DNA from: an uncultured Clostridia bacterium
Lineage (GTDB): Bacteria > Bacillota > Clostridia > Christensenellales > Aristaeellaceae
DNA length: 64,000 nucleotides
Direction of reading: 5' to 3'
NCBI GenBank assembly: GCA_934667105.1
Contig: CAKULG010000003.1
Location: 62,001-126,000 of the forward strand
This document shows positions 1 to 9,141 of the stretch, piece by piece. Made by a program: the position numbers and the translations under genes. Under the pieces are notes generated by a model. The model was not told the origin of the DNA, made no database searches, and worked only from the letters and a program-made list of their open reading frames with translations. The stretch's first letter is position 1. Each line of letters opens with the position of its first letter.

Positions 1-414
1 CTGACCTATACGCCTAAAAAATCCTACGACACCATTCGCTGCCTTTCCGTGCTGCTCAGCGGAGAGGTGCGGCCGCTGGCGCGCGCCTTCACGCTTTCCT
101 ACACCGAAAGCGCCCATGCGGATTTGACGGCGGTAAAGCTGCCGCTGGAAATCAACGGCAACGCCGTGTACGCCTATTTCCTGCCCACCGATATTGAAGA
201 GGAGGCGGGCATGGAGCACACGGCGGTGCTGGGCCTGAAAGGCACCGAGGCGCTGAAGCGCCCCATGCTTGTCGATCCCTTCCTGAACGAGGCGTATCTG
301 CTGGAAACGGAGGATATTTGCCGGACAGGCGACCGCACGCTTTACCGCCGTCTGCCCATCGGGGAATACCCCGTGCTGCTGTGCGAACACGGGGCCTTCG
401 AAATCGAGGAGTAA
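1..414 (+). CDS. 3' end of an unidentified protein gene (5' truncated)
   Basis: The frame is open from base 1 to the TAA at 412-414, giving 137 visible residues; the start lies outside the window. The GTG at 49 is internal and should not be taken as the start. The residues show alternating hydrophobic strands and a Pro/Gly-rich end (RRLPIGEYPVLLCEHGAF), which would suit a beta-sandwich C-terminal domain such as those closing many glycosidases, but no diagnostic motif is visible. No function is assigned. It is followed by a 328-base gap, so it is probably the last gene of its operon. Confidence 0.75.
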   Translation: MTYTPKKSYDTIRCLSVLLSGEVRPLARAFTLSYTESAHADLTAVKLPLEINGNAVYAYFLPTDIEEEAGMEHTAVLGLKGTEALKRPMLVDPFLNEAYLLETEDICRTGDRTLYRRLPIGEYPVLLCEHGAFEIEE

Positions 415-504
415 AAGTGGAAAGCGGGGGGAAAAAAATAAAAATTTCGCCGCGCTCCATGTCTTTTTCTCTTTTATACATCCCTTTGCAGTTTTCTTGA
501 AGAA

Positions 505-653
505 TGCGGGGGAACCATTTTGATCAGCGCCAGTCCCTTTGGGGCGGTGGGCGAGCGATTCCTCAATTGCCGTCCTCCCCACCCCCTGCTTCCGCTTTTG
601 CGGAGCAGCGCGGGGCGAACGCTCGAAAGAATGGTTCCCTCGCAATATTTTTA
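505..653 (+). ncRNA. possible structured small RNA of unknown family
   Basis: Bases 506-519 (GCGGGGGAACCATT) pair with 630-643 (AATGGTTCCCTCGC) in a 14-bp helix with one G-U pair, followed at once by a T-rich run (645-653), as in a gene ending in a closing stem plus terminator. Inside are a second long-range pair (552-557 CGAGCG with 620-625 CGCTCG) and a hairpin at 586-608 with a TTTT loop. The closed-stem layout recalls 6S RNA, but at about 140 nt it is short and I recognise no conserved 6S element. No clear promoter was found upstream (a TATACA at 475-480 lacks a -35). Confidence 0.35.
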
Positions 654-684
654 TCTTGATTCCCGGTTTTTTTGCTTTTTTCTC

Positions 685-714
685 TTTTCAGCGAGCGCTA
701 AAATGTGGTATACT
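685..714 (+). promoter_or_regulatory. sigma-A-like promoter for the yicC-rsmA gene run
   Basis: TTTTCA (685-690), an 18-base spacer and TATACT (709-714), about 30 bases before the yicC start. The -35 is weak (4 of 6). It is the only good promoter seen ahead of the 14-gene run that ends at 14901. Confidence 0.6.
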
Positions 715-742
715 TAAAAGGTTAAAGGGGGAATGAACAAGC

Positions 743-1615
743 ATGCGAAGCATGACCGGATATGGACGGCGCCAGGCGAGCCTGGATGGCCGCGAAATCA
801 CGGTTGAAGTTAAAACGGTCAATCATCGTTTTCTGGATGTATCCGTTCGCCTGCCCCGGGCGCTTTCCTTCGCGGAGGACGCGGTGCGCAAGCAGCTGGC
901 GGAAACGCTGCGGCGCGGGCATGCGGATGTGACCGTCGCCTATGAAAATCGCCGGGCGGACGCCCGGGAGGTTCGGGTGGATGAGGCGTTGGCGCGGCAA
1001 TACGCCGCGGCGCTGAAAAAATTGCAGGCGGCGACGGGGGCACAGGCGGATTGCGGCCTTTCCTTCATCGCCGCGCAGCCCGACGTGCTGAGCGTGGCGG
1101 TTTGCCAGGAGGATGAGGCGGCGGTGCTGGCGCTGCTGCGGGAGGCGCTGGCCTCCGCCCTTTCGGATGTAACCGCCATGCGCGAAAAGGAAGGCGCGGC
1201 GCTGGAAAAGGATTTGTCCCTGCATCTTGATTTGCTGGCAGGGCTGCGGGATCAAATCGCCGCGCTGGCCCCCGGGGTGCCGCGCCAGTATCAGGAAAAG
1301 CTGCGCCAGCGCCTGGCCGAAATGGGCGTGCCGCCCCTGGATGAGCAGCGTCTGGCCCAGGAAACGGCGCTGGTGGCCGATCGCTGCGCCATCGACGAGG
1401 AATTGGCCCGCCTGCTTTCGCACATTCAGCAAATGCGGGATACCCTGCGGGAAACGGGCGAAACGGGCCGCCGGCTGGATTTCCTTATTCAGGAGTTGAA
1501 CCGCGAGGCGAACACCATCGGCTCCAAGGCGTCGGATGCGGAAATTACCAAGCTGGTCGTCGCCGCCAAGAGCGAAATTGAAAAAATGCGCGAGCAGGTG
1601 CAGAACGCGGAGTGA
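743..1615 (+). CDS. yicC: YicC/YloC family endoribonuclease
   Basis: A 290-residue cytoplasmic protein beginning with the family-typical MRSMTGYGR and ending in the DUF1732 region (IGSKASDAEITKLVVAAKSEIEKMREQVQN). YicC-family proteins are metal-dependent endoribonucleases; E. coli YicC is linked to small-RNA turnover. Length is normal. The ATG at 743 follows an AAAGGGG ribosome site at 724-730. It opens the conserved Firmicutes run yicC-remA-gmk-rpoZ, with remA starting 6 bases after its stop, so co-transcription is expected. The family assignment is firm; the RNA target is unknown. Confidence 0.95.
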   Translation: MRSMTGYGRRQASLDGREITVEVKTVNHRFLDVSVRLPRALSFAEDAVRKQLAETLRRGHADVTVAYENRRADAREVRVDEALARQYAAALKKLQAATGAQADCGLSFIAAQPDVLSVAVCQEDEAAVLALLREALASALSDVTAMREKEGAALEKDLSLHLDLLAGLRDQIAALAPGVPRQYQEKLRQRLAEMGVPPLDEQRLAQETALVADRCAIDEELARLLSHIQQMRDTLRETGETGRRLDFLIQELNREANTIGSKASDAEITKLVVAAKSEIEKMREQVQNAE

Positions 1616-1621
1616 TTTTTA

Positions 1622-1879
1622 ATGAAGCTGCTGAATATCGGCTTTGGCAATATGGTATCGGCGGGGCGGCTCATCGCCGTAATCTCGCCGGATTCCGCGC
1701 CGGTTAAGCGCATGGTTCAAGAGGCCCGGGACGGCGGGCGGCTGGTGGATGCCACGGCGGGGCGCAGAACGCGGGCGGTGATCCTGATGGACAACGGCCA
1801 TATCCTGCTTTCCGCCGTGCAGCCCGAAACCATCGCGGGACGGCTGCAAAATGATACGGAAGAGGGGACGAGCAAATGA
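1622..1879 (+). CDS. remA: RemA family DNA-binding regulator (DUF370)
   Basis: An 85-residue protein starting [16 protein letters not shown], matching the RemA family. In Bacillus subtilis RemA is a ring-forming DNA-binding activator of biofilm-matrix genes. The Arg-rich middle ([14 protein letters not shown]) fits the DNA-contacting part. In non-Bacillus Firmicutes the role is not settled, so matrix control here is inference. It sits between yicC and gmk, the usual place, and its stop overlaps the gmk start (ATGA at 1876-1879), indicating translational coupling. Confidence 0.92.
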   Translation: MKLLNIGFGNMVSAGRLIAVISPDSAPVKRMVQEARDGGRLVDATAGRRTRAVILMDNGHILLSAVQPETIAGRLQNDTEEGTSK

Positions 1880-2481
1880 AGGAAGAAAGAAAGGGCATGC
1901 TGCTGGTGATTTCCGGCCCTTCCGGAACGGGAAAGGGAACGATTTGCGAGCGCCTGTTGGCGGACGACCCAACGCTGACCTTCTCTGTCAGCGCCACCAC
2001 CCGCTATCGCCGGGAAACGGAGATCGACGGCGTGCATTACCATTTTCTCACCGACGCGCAGTATGACGAGCTGCTGGCCCAGGACGCTTTTCTGGAGCAC
2101 GCCACGGTGCACGGCCATCGCTACGGCACGCTGAAAAAGCAGGTGGAAGAACTGATGGAAAAGGGCCTGAGCGTGGTGCTGGATATCGATCCCCAGGGCG
2201 CGAAGGAGGTTATGCGCCAGCGGCCCGACTGCGTTTCCATTTTCATTCTTCCCCCCTCCTACGACGCCCTGCGGGTACGCTTGCATACCCGCAACACCGA
2301 CGACCCCGTTGAAATTGAGCGCAGGCTGCATAACGCCCACGGCGAAATCGAGCAGATGCACCTGTACCAATACGCGGTGGTGAACGACGATCTGGAGCTT
2401 GCCTATCAGCAGGTTTCCGCCATCGTCGCCGCTGAAAAGCAGCGCACCACCCGCTATTTCCCTGTAATTGAGCAACATTAA
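1876..2481 (+). CDS. gmk: Guanylate kinase
   Basis: A 201-residue enzyme phosphorylating GMP to GDP with ATP. The N-terminus carries the P-loop GPSGTGKGT, followed by the GMP-binding segment ([19 protein letters not shown]) and a C-terminal lid rich in Arg. Length and motifs are normal. The start codon overlaps the remA stop. Downstream is rpoZ, the invariable neighbour in Firmicutes. Guanylate kinase sets the GDP/GTP pool and is a known (p)ppGpp target in Firmicutes. Confidence 0.97.
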   Translation: MKEERKGMLLVISGPSGTGKGTICERLLADDPTLTFSVSATTRYRRETEIDGVHYHFLTDAQYDELLAQDAFLEHATVHGHRYGTLKKQVEELMEKGLSVVLDIDPQGAKEVMRQRPDCVSIFILPPSYDALRVRLHTRNTDDPVEIERRLHNAHGEIEQMHLYQYAVVNDDLELAYQQVSAIVAAEKQRTTRYFPVIEQH

Positions 2482-2495
2482 GGAGGAAAAACGCT

Positions 2496-2711
2496 ATGCC
2501 TATCAACAAGCCCGCAATCGACGAACTGTGCAAAAAGGTGGACAGCCGATATACCCTGGTGGTGGAATCCGCCAAGCGCGCCCGGGAACTGGTGGGCGGT
2601 TCTCAGCCGCTGATCGATCCCAAGGATAAAAAGCCCGTTTCCATCGCGGTGGATGAAATCAATCGCGGCCTGCTGACCTATCACCGGAATCTGGAAGACG
2701 AAGAGGATTGA
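2496..2711 (+). CDS. rpoZ: RNA polymerase omega subunit
   Basis: A 71-residue protein with the omega signature: Pro-start helix, SRYTLVVESAKRARELV, then KPVSIAVDEINRGLL. Omega helps fold and hold the beta' subunit in core RNA polymerase. A strong AAGGAGG site precedes the ATG by about 9 bases. It is shorter than E. coli omega but normal for Firmicutes. It sits in the usual gmk-rpoZ-coaBC order, 7 bases before coaBC. Confidence 0.95.
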   Translation: MPINKPAIDELCKKVDSRYTLVVESAKRARELVGGSQPLIDPKDKKPVSIAVDEINRGLLTYHRNLEDEED

Positions 2712-2718
2712 TGCGGCT

Positions 2719-3921
2719 ATGACGCTGGCGGGAAAAAACATTGTGCTGGGCGTGACGGGAGGCATCGCGGCCTATAAGGCCTGCGAACTGGCCTCCCGGC
2801 TGCGCAAGGCGGGGGCGCAGGTATACGGAATCATGACGAAAAACGCCTGCGAATTTGTCGCGCCGCTGACGATCGAAACCCTGACCAACCACCCCGTGGC
2901 GACGGATACCTTCGCCCGGCCCGAAACCTGGGAAGTGGAGCATGTGACGCTGGCCAAGCGGGCGGAGCTTTTTGTTATCGCCCCGGCCACGGCCAATATT
3001 CTGGCCAAAATGGCAGGCGGCATTGCCGACGATATGCTCTCCACCACTCTACTGGCCACCCGTGCGCCGGTGCTTGCGGCCCCGGCCATGAACACCGGCA
3101 TGTGGGAGCACCCCGCCACTCAGGAAAACGTGCGTGTGCTTCGGGAGCGCGGCGTACATTTCATCGGGCCCGATGGGGGCTTTCTGGCCTGCGGCGATCA
3201 GGGCGCGGGCAGAATGAGCGAGCCCGCCGCGATTTTCGCGGCGATCGAGGGGCTGCTTGCTTCCCGACAGGATCTGGCCGGGCTTTCCGTGCTGGTCACG
3301 GCGGGGCCCACTCGGGAAATGCTGGATCCCGTGCGCTACATCACCAACCGTTCCAGCGGCAAAATGGGCTATGCCATCGCGGAGGCCGCCGCCCGGCGTG
3401 GGGCGAAGGTCACGCTGATTACGGGGCCGGTGAATCTGGCCGCCCCCTCTGGCGTGGAAACTGTGCCCATCCTTTCCACCCAGCAGCTCTACGATGAAAT
3501 GCTCGCCCGGTGCGGGCAGGCCGACGTGATTATTCAGGCGGCCGCCCCGGCGGATTTCACCCCCGTCCAGGCGGCGGAGCAGAAAATCAAAAAGCAGGCC
3601 GGGCAGCCGCTCATGCTGACGCTGCGGGAAACCCCGGACGTGGCGAAGGCCGTGGGCGAAAGAAAAAAAGAAGGGCAGATCTTGGTGGGCTTCGCCGCGG
3701 AAACCCAGCGGATGCTGGAAAATGCGGAAAAGAAGCTGCAAAGCAAACGCCTTGATCTTATCGTGGCTAACGATGTGACCGCGCCCGGCGCGGGCTTTGA
3801 TACGGACACCAATATCGTCACCTTTATCACGCGCGCGGGGCAGGAGAGCCTGCCGCTGATGAGCAAGCGTCAGGTGGCGGATGAGCTTTTAAACCGGATT
3901 TTGATGCTGAAGGCGCGCTGA
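2719..3921 (+). CDS. coaBC: Bifunctional phosphopantothenoylcysteine decarboxylase / phosphopantothenate-cysteine ligase
   Basis: A 400-residue fusion carrying out two successive steps of coenzyme A synthesis. The N-terminal CoaC half is a flavoprotein decarboxylase with PAMNTGMWEHPATQENV and the catalytic Cys in LACGDQGAGRM. The C-terminal CoaB half ligates cysteine to 4'-phosphopantothenate and shows VTAGPTREMLDPVRYITNRSSGKMG and a conserved Lys segment (AAEQKIKK). Length is standard. It lies between rpoZ and priA as in most Firmicutes. Confidence 0.97.
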   Translation: MTLAGKNIVLGVTGGIAAYKACELASRLRKAGAQVYGIMTKNACEFVAPLTIETLTNHPVATDTFARPETWEVEHVTLAKRAELFVIAPATANILAKMAGGIADDMLSTTLLATRAPVLAAPAMNTGMWEHPATQENVRVLRERGVHFIGPDGGFLACGDQGAGRMSEPAAIFAAIEGLLASRQDLAGLSVLVTAGPTREMLDPVRYITNRSSGKMGYAIAEAAARRGAKVTLITGPVNLAAPSGVETVPILSTQQLYDEMLARCGQADVIIQAAAPADFTPVQAAEQKIKKQAGQPLMLTLRETPDVAKAVGERKKEGQILVGFAAETQRMLENAEKKLQSKRLDLIVANDVTAPGAGFDTDTNIVTFITRAGQESLPLMSKRQVADELLNRILMLKAR

Positions 3922-3956
3922 GGCCCAGCGTCTGCGTGCGAAAGGGGGCGATTCGC

Positions 3957-6179
3957 TTGTATGCGGAGGTGATCGTGGACATCGCGTCCGAGCAGGTGGA
4001 TCGCGTTTTTACCTATCGCGTGCCGCCCGGAATGGAATTGCTGCCCGGCATGCGGGTGCGGGTGCCCTTCGGCCCCAGGGAGAAAGAGGGCTTCGTTGTC
4101 CGGCTGAAAAATTCGCCGGATTACGATGAAAGCAAGATCAAGCCCGTTCTCGCCCCGTTGGAAGATTATCCCGCCCTTTTGCCCCCGCTGATGGCGCTGG
4201 CGGAGGAAATTCGGGAAAAGGCGCATTGCCCGCTTTGCGAGGCGCTGCGGCTGATGATTCCCGCCGAGATGCGTGGCGGGCGCGTGAAGGTGAAAACCCG
4301 CGCTTTCGCTCAGTTGAATATTCCCCTGGAGCAGACGGAGGAGGCCATCGCCAAGCAGGGCCGCGCCGCCAAGCGCAAGCTGCTGCTGACGCTGCTTTCC
4401 GACGGCCAGCCCCACCCGGTGGACGAGCTGCGCGCCATGATAAACGACGTGCGCGCGCCGCTTCAATTCCTTTCCGAAAAGGGGATTATCCGCGTTTTTG
4501 AACGAGAAGCGCTGCGCGCTCCCTGCTACGGCCAGCCCATCGAAAGCGTCGATCCTGTGTTGACGGCGGAGCAGCAGGAAACGCTGTCCGAGCTGCTGCC
4601 CGCCCTGAAACGCCCCGAAAAGCCTTTTCTGCTCCACGGCGTAACGGGCTCGGGCAAAACCGAGGTCTATATCCGCCTGGTGCGGGAGGCTATCGCCCAG
4701 GGCAAGGGCGCGATTATCCTCGTGCCCGAGATCGTGCTCACGCCGCAGATGATCGGCTGGTTTCGTTCCCGGTTCGGGGAAAAAATGGCGGTGCTGCATT
4801 CCCGGCTCACGCCGGGGGAACGCTTTGACGAATGGCGGCGCATCCGCCTGGGGGACGCGCGAATTGTCATCGGCGCGCGCTCGGCGGTGTTCGCCCCGGT
4901 GGAACGGCTGGGGGCGGTCATCGTGGATGAGGAGCACGAGCAAACCTATCTTTCCGATCGCTTTCCCCAGTATGACGCGCGGGAAATCGCCGCTTCCCGG
5001 GGCCGCCGGGAGGGCGCGGTGGTGCTCTTTTCCAGCGCCACGCCCAGTATTTATTCCTATGCCATGGCGCGGCGCGGGGATTATGTGCTGGTGGAAATGC
5101 CGCATCGAGTGCTCAATCGCCCGCTGCCCACTGTGCATGTGGTAGATATGCGGGAGGAACTGCGCCTGGGAAACCACAGCATGTTTTCCAATCTGCTGAG
5201 CCAGAAATTGGAGGAATGCATCGCCAAGGGACAGCAGGCCATGCTGTTTATCAACCGGCGAGGGTACGCCAGTTCGGTCAGCTGCCGCAAGTGCGGCGCG
5301 GTGATCCACTGCGACCGCTGCGACGTATCCATGACTTATCATAGCGTGGATCAAACGCTGCGCTGCCATTATTGCGGCGCGGTGCGCCCGCTGCCCAAGG
5401 CCTGTCCGGCCTGCGGCAGCGCCTATATCCGCCCCCTGGGCACGGGCACCCAGCGGGTGGAGGAGGAACTGAACAAGCGCTTCCCCGGGGCGGGGGTTAT
5501 CCGTATGGATTTGGATACCACATCGGGCCGCAACGCGCATTTTGACCTGGTCAATCGCTTCCGCGCCGGGCAGGCCCGCATTCTGCTGGGCACGCAGATG
5601 ATCGCCAAGGGGCTGGATTTCCCCAAGGTCACGCTGGTGGGCGCGGTGATGGCGGACATGACGCTGAACTTCCCCGATTACCGCGCACCAGAGCGAACCT
5701 TCCAGCTGCTGGTGCAGGTGGCGGGCCGGGCGGGCCGGGGAGAGGATCCCGGCGACGTGGTGATTCAGACCTACCAGCCCGATCATTACGCCATTGCCGG
5801 GGCGGCCACGCAGGATTACCGGGCCTTTTTTAATCAGGAATTTGAGCGGCGCAAAAGCGGGCTGTATCCGCCCTTTACCCTCATGGCGCGCTTTCTTTGC
5901 GAAGCCAAGGAAATGGAAGCGGCCCGCGCCGCGGCGGAACAGATCAAAAGTCAGATTCTATCGGAATTTTCCCAAAGCCCCCTGAAAAAGCGCATTCTTT
6001 TTATCCGGGCCGACGAGGCGCCCATCGCCCGCATTCAGGATTTTTCCCGGGCGCAGGTGCTGCTGAAGCTGCTCAATCATCCGGATACCGATCGCCTGCT
6101 GGCCCGGCTTCAGGAATTGGCGGGCGAGGAATACCCGGCGCGCGTTCAATTGGAAATCAATCCCGCGTCGCTTGCATAG
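3957..6179 (+). CDS. priA: Primosomal protein N' (replication restart helicase)
   Basis: A superfamily 2 DNA helicase that reloads the replisome at stalled forks. After the N-terminal DNA-binding domain come Walker A (GVTGSGKTEVY), a DEEH box (VDEEHEQTY), a two-zinc Cys cluster (CRKCG, CDRC, CHYCG, CPACG) and motif V-VI residues (GTQMIAKGLDFPKVTLVG, QVAGRAGRG). I chose the TTG at 3957 because AAAGGGGG at 3941-3948 is 8 bases upstream and the family N-terminus (YAEVIVDIASEQVDRVFTY) begins there; the in-frame GTG at 3936 has no such site. That gives 740 residues, the usual size. Confidence 0.96.
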   Translation: MYAEVIVDIASEQVDRVFTYRVPPGMELLPGMRVRVPFGPREKEGFVVRLKNSPDYDESKIKPVLAPLEDYPALLPPLMALAEEIREKAHCPLCEALRLMIPAEMRGGRVKVKTRAFAQLNIPLEQTEEAIAKQGRAAKRKLLLTLLSDGQPHPVDELRAMINDVRAPLQFLSEKGIIRVFEREALRAPCYGQPIESVDPVLTAEQQETLSELLPALKRPEKPFLLHGVTGSGKTEVYIRLVREAIAQGKGAIILVPEIVLTPQMIGWFRSRFGEKMAVLHSRLTPGERFDEWRRIRLGDARIVIGARSAVFAPVERLGAVIVDEEHEQTYLSDRFPQYDAREIAASRGRREGAVVLFSSATPSIYSYAMARRGDYVLVEMPHRVLNRPLPTVHVVDMREELRLGNHSMFSNLLSQKLEECIAKGQQAMLFINRRGYASSVSCRKCGAVIHCDRCDVSMTYHSVDQTLRCHYCGAVRPLPKACPACGSAYIRPLGTGTQRVEEELNKRFPGAGVIRMDLDTTSGRNAHFDLVNRFRAGQARILLGTQMIAKGLDFPKVTLVGAVMADMTLNFPDYRAPERTFQLLVQVAGRAGRGEDPGDVVIQTYQPDHYAIAGAATQDYRAFFNQEFERRKSGLYPPFTLMARFLCEAKEMEAARAAAEQIKSQILSEFSQSPLKKRILFIRADEAPIARIQDFSRAQVLLKLLNHPDTDRLLARLQELAGEEYPARVQLEINPASLA

Positions 6180-6188
6180 GAGGAAATC

Positions 6189-6647
6189 ATGGTTCGAAAA
6201 ATTATTAAGCTGGGCGATGAAACCCTGCGCAAAATCAGCAAGCCCATGCAGAAATTTGATCTGCGGCTATGGCTGCTGCTGCGCGATATGGCCGATACCA
6301 TGTATAAGGCGGACGGCGTGGGCCTGGCCGCGCCCCAGGTGGGCATTCTGCGCCGGGTGGTGGTGATCGACGTAGGCCAGGGCCTCATTGAGCTTATCAA
6401 CCCGGAGATTATCGAAAAATCTGGGGAACAGGCGGGAGCAGAAGGCTGCCTGAGCGTGCCGGGGCGGCAGGGCTATGTGGTGCGCCCCAATCATGTGACG
6501 GTGCGCGCCGTGGATCGAAAAGGCAAGCCCTTTGAAATCACCGGGGAGGGGCTGCTGGCCCGGGCGCTGTGCCATGAGATCGACCATCTGGACGGCGTGA
6601 TGTATGTGGATATTATGGATCATGAGATTTTTGAGGAGGACAAATAA
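6189..6647 (+). CDS. def: Peptide deformylase
   Basis: A 152-residue metalloenzyme removing the formyl group from nascent N-terminal methionine. All three family motifs are present: [18 protein letters not shown] (metal-binding Cys) and HEIDH (two His ligands and catalytic Glu). AGGAGG sits just before the ATG. Its stop overlaps the fmt start (TAATG), so the enzymes adding and removing the formyl group are translationally coupled. Confidence 0.97.
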   Translation: MVRKIIKLGDETLRKISKPMQKFDLRLWLLLRDMADTMYKADGVGLAAPQVGILRRVVVIDVGQGLIELINPEIIEKSGEQAGAEGCLSVPGRQGYVVRPNHVTVRAVDRKGKPFEITGEGLLARALCHEIDHLDGVMYVDIMDHEIFEEDK

Positions 6648-7597
6648 TGCGGGTTGTTTTTCTGGGCACGCCCGAATTTGGCGTTCCCTCGCTTCAGGCG
6701 CTGGTGGAAGCGGGCTACGAGGTGGTCGGCGTATTCACCCAGCCGGATAAGCCCAGGGGCCGGGGCAACAAGCTGGCCCCCAGCCCGGTGAAGGAATGCG
6801 CCCTGGGCTATGGCATTCCCATTTTTCAGCCCAGGAAAATCCGCCTGGAGGGGGTGGAGGATCTGCGTTCGCTGCGCCCCGATCTGTGCGTAACGGCGGC
6901 CTTCGGCCAGATTCTCTCTCAAGAAATTCTGGATATTCCCCGGCTGGGCACGGTGAACGTGCACTCCTCGCTGCTGCCCAAATATCGCGGCTCCTGCCCC
7001 GTTAATTGGGCGATTATGCAGGGGGAAACCGTGACGGGAATCACCACCATGCTCACTGATAAGGGCTTGGATACCGGCGATATTTTGCTTCAGGAGGAAT
7101 TGCCCATTCTGCCTGGCGAAACGGCGGGAGAACTGATTCAGCGCATGGCGCCCCTGGGGGCGGCGCTGCTGATTCAAACCATCCGCCTGCTGGAAAAGGG
7201 CGAATGCCCCCGCCGCAAGCAGGATGAAAGCCAAATGAGTTATTACCCCATGCTGAATAAGGAAATGGGCGAAGTGGATTGGCGCAGGACGGCTCACGAA
7301 ATCGTGTGCCAGGCCCGGGGGCTGTCGCCTTGGCCCTGCGCCTACACGGCCATCGGCGGCGAAACGCTGAAGCTGTGGCGGGTGGAGGAGGCGGCGGGTG
7401 GTGAAGGCGCGCCCGGCGCGATTCTGTGCGCTGATCCCCGGGAGGGGCTGGTGATTCAGGCGGGCGAACAGGCCGTTCGCGTGCTGGAATTGCAGGCCCA
7501 GGGGGGCAAGCGTATGCCTGCCAAGGATTATCTGCGCGGGCATCCACTGAAAGCGTCCGCCTGCGATCAACGGATGGAGGAAAACACCCATGAATGA
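6647..7597 (+). CDS. fmt: Methionyl-tRNA formyltransferase
   Basis: A 316-residue enzyme formylating initiator Met-tRNA from 10-formyl-THF. It shows the N-terminal Rossmann start ([19 protein letters not shown]), the catalytic-domain segment NVHSSLLPKYRGSCPVNWA, and a C-terminal OB-like tRNA-binding domain. The family loop usually reads RGxAPI; here it is RGSCPV, a mild departure. Its 3' end overlaps rsmB by 8 bases. Confidence 0.97.
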   Translation: MRVVFLGTPEFGVPSLQALVEAGYEVVGVFTQPDKPRGRGNKLAPSPVKECALGYGIPIFQPRKIRLEGVEDLRSLRPDLCVTAAFGQILSQEILDIPRLGTVNVHSSLLPKYRGSCPVNWAIMQGETVTGITTMLTDKGLDTGDILLQEELPILPGETAGELIQRMAPLGAALLIQTIRLLEKGECPRRKQDESQMSYYPMLNKEMGEVDWRRTAHEIVCQARGLSPWPCAYTAIGGETLKLWRVEEAAGGEGAPGAILCADPREGLVIQAGEQAVRVLELQAQGGKRMPAKDYLRGHPLKASACDQRMEENTHE

Positions 7598-9140
7598 TAA
7601 GAACCAGAAATCCCCGCGTCCCTCCGCCGGAAGCGCGGGCGCTTCTTCTGTTTCCCGGCCCGCTTTCAAAAAGCCCTATGATAAGCGCGGCCCTGTATCC
7701 GGCGGAAAGCCGCGTTCCGGCCAGGGCCGCCCTTCCGGCCCCCGCCCCCAGGGAAAGCTGCCCCCTCGCGCCAAGCCCCAGCTCACGCCCCGAAGCGACG
7801 CGCCCTCCAGCCAGGCCCGCCGGGTTGCGCTGGAAGTGTTTGAGGATGTGGTGCGACGGGATGCTTACGCCGCCCTGGCGCTGGACAGCCGTATGTCCGG
7901 CGTGAACCTTTCCCAGCTGGATAAGCGCTTCTGCGCCAGCATTGTATACAGAACGCTGGAAAACCTGATTCGCATCGATTACGCCCTGAGCTTTTTCCTC
8001 AAGGATGCGGAGGGAGTGGAGCCGAAGGTGCGGGATATTCTGCGTATCAGCGCCTGCCAGCTTCTGTTTCACGACCGGGTTCCGGATAACGCGGTGGTGG
8101 ATGAGGCGGTGAAGCTGACCCGCGCCCTGGGGATGGAGGGCCTGACGGGCCTGACCAACGCCGTGCTGCGCGGTCTGGCCCGGGGCAAGGACGAAATCAA
8201 ATGGCCCGCGCCGGAGGAAGGCGCGCGGTATCTTTCCGTGATGTATTCCGTTCCGCTTTGGTTGGCCGAGCGTTTTCTGGCCGCCTACGGCCCCGAATGC
8301 GCGCGGGAAATCTGCGCGTATCGCAGCGAGGCGCATTTCACTACCATCCGCCCCAACCTGACCCGCTTTACGGACGAGCAATTTGAAACGTTGCTGAAGA
8401 AAAAGGTATGGGAAACGGAAAAGGGCCCTGTACGCCATTCCTACCGGGTGCGCATGGCGGCGGAAATCACCCGGGACGCGGATTATCTTTCGGGCAATTT
8501 CTCCATTCAGGGGGAGGGCAGTATGCTGGCCGCCCAGGCGGTTTGCGCGCGCCCGGGCATGCAGATTTTGGATTGCTGCGCCGCCCCCGGCGGGAAAACC
8601 GCCTATCTGGCGGAATGCATGGAGGGCGCGGGCCGCGTATATGCCTGGGATGTGCATGAGCACCGGGTGACGCTGATTCGGGCCATGGCGCGGCGGCTGC
8701 GGCTGGAAAACGTGCGGCCCGTGATGCGGGACGCCACCATCCTGAAAGAAGAACTGTGCGCCACCATGGACGCCGTGCTGCTGGACGCACCCTGCTCCGG
8801 CCTGGGCGTGATGGATAATAAGCCCGATATTAAATACCGCGCCACCGCGGAATCCGTGGCGGAGTTGACGGATATTCAGAAAAAGCTGCTGGATTGCTGC
8901 TGCCAGTATGTGAAGCGCGGCGGCACGCTGGTCTATTCCACTTGCAGTATTCTGCCCGAGGAAAATGAAAAACAGGTTGCGCGGTTCCTGGCCGAGCATC
9001 CCGATTTTGAAATCGCGCCGTTGCCCGACGAAATCGACCAGCGCTTCCGCAGCCGCTATACCGCAAACGGCCTGCAATTGCTGCCCCACCGGGACGGCGT
9101 GGAGGGCTTCTTTATCGCACGGATGCACAGGGTGAAATAA
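7590..9140 (+). CDS. rsmB: 16S rRNA (cytosine-967-C5)-methyltransferase with basic N-terminal extension
   Basis: A 516-residue protein. From about residue 75 it is a typical RsmB: a NusB-like RNA-binding domain (ALEVFEDVVRRDAYAALAL), then a SAM-dependent methyltransferase with motif I DCCAAPGGKTAYLAE and the two catalytic cysteines in DAPCSGLG and YSTCSILPEEN. The first ~75 residues are unusual: low complexity, rich in Pro, Ser, Gly, Lys and Arg, probably disordered and RNA-binding. The GC-rich sequence there is in frame and follows an overlap with fmt; a later start is possible but I see no good ribosome site. Confidence 0.94.
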   Translation: MNDKNQKSPRPSAGSAGASSVSRPAFKKPYDKRGPVSGGKPRSGQGRPSGPRPQGKLPPRAKPQLTPRSDAPSSQARRVALEVFEDVVRRDAYAALALDSRMSGVNLSQLDKRFCASIVYRTLENLIRIDYALSFFLKDAEGVEPKVRDILRISACQLLFHDRVPDNAVVDEAVKLTRALGMEGLTGLTNAVLRGLARGKDEIKWPAPEEGARYLSVMYSVPLWLAERFLAAYGPECAREICAYRSEAHFTTIRPNLTRFTDEQFETLLKKKVWETEKGPVRHSYRVRMAAEITRDADYLSGNFSIQGEGSMLAAQAVCARPGMQILDCCAAPGGKTAYLAECMEGAGRVYAWDVHEHRVTLIRAMARRLRLENVRPVMRDATILKEELCATMDAVLLDAPCSGLGVMDNKPDIKYRATAESVAELTDIQKKLLDCCCQYVKRGGTLVYSTCSILPEENEKQVARFLAEHPDFEIAPLPDEIDQRFRSRYTANGLQLLPHRDGVEGFFIARMHRVK

Positions 9141-9141
9141 C

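Noticed and set aside
3870..5786. 638-codon minus-strand open frame opposite priA
   Set aside because: PriA on the plus strand has complete helicase and zinc motifs.
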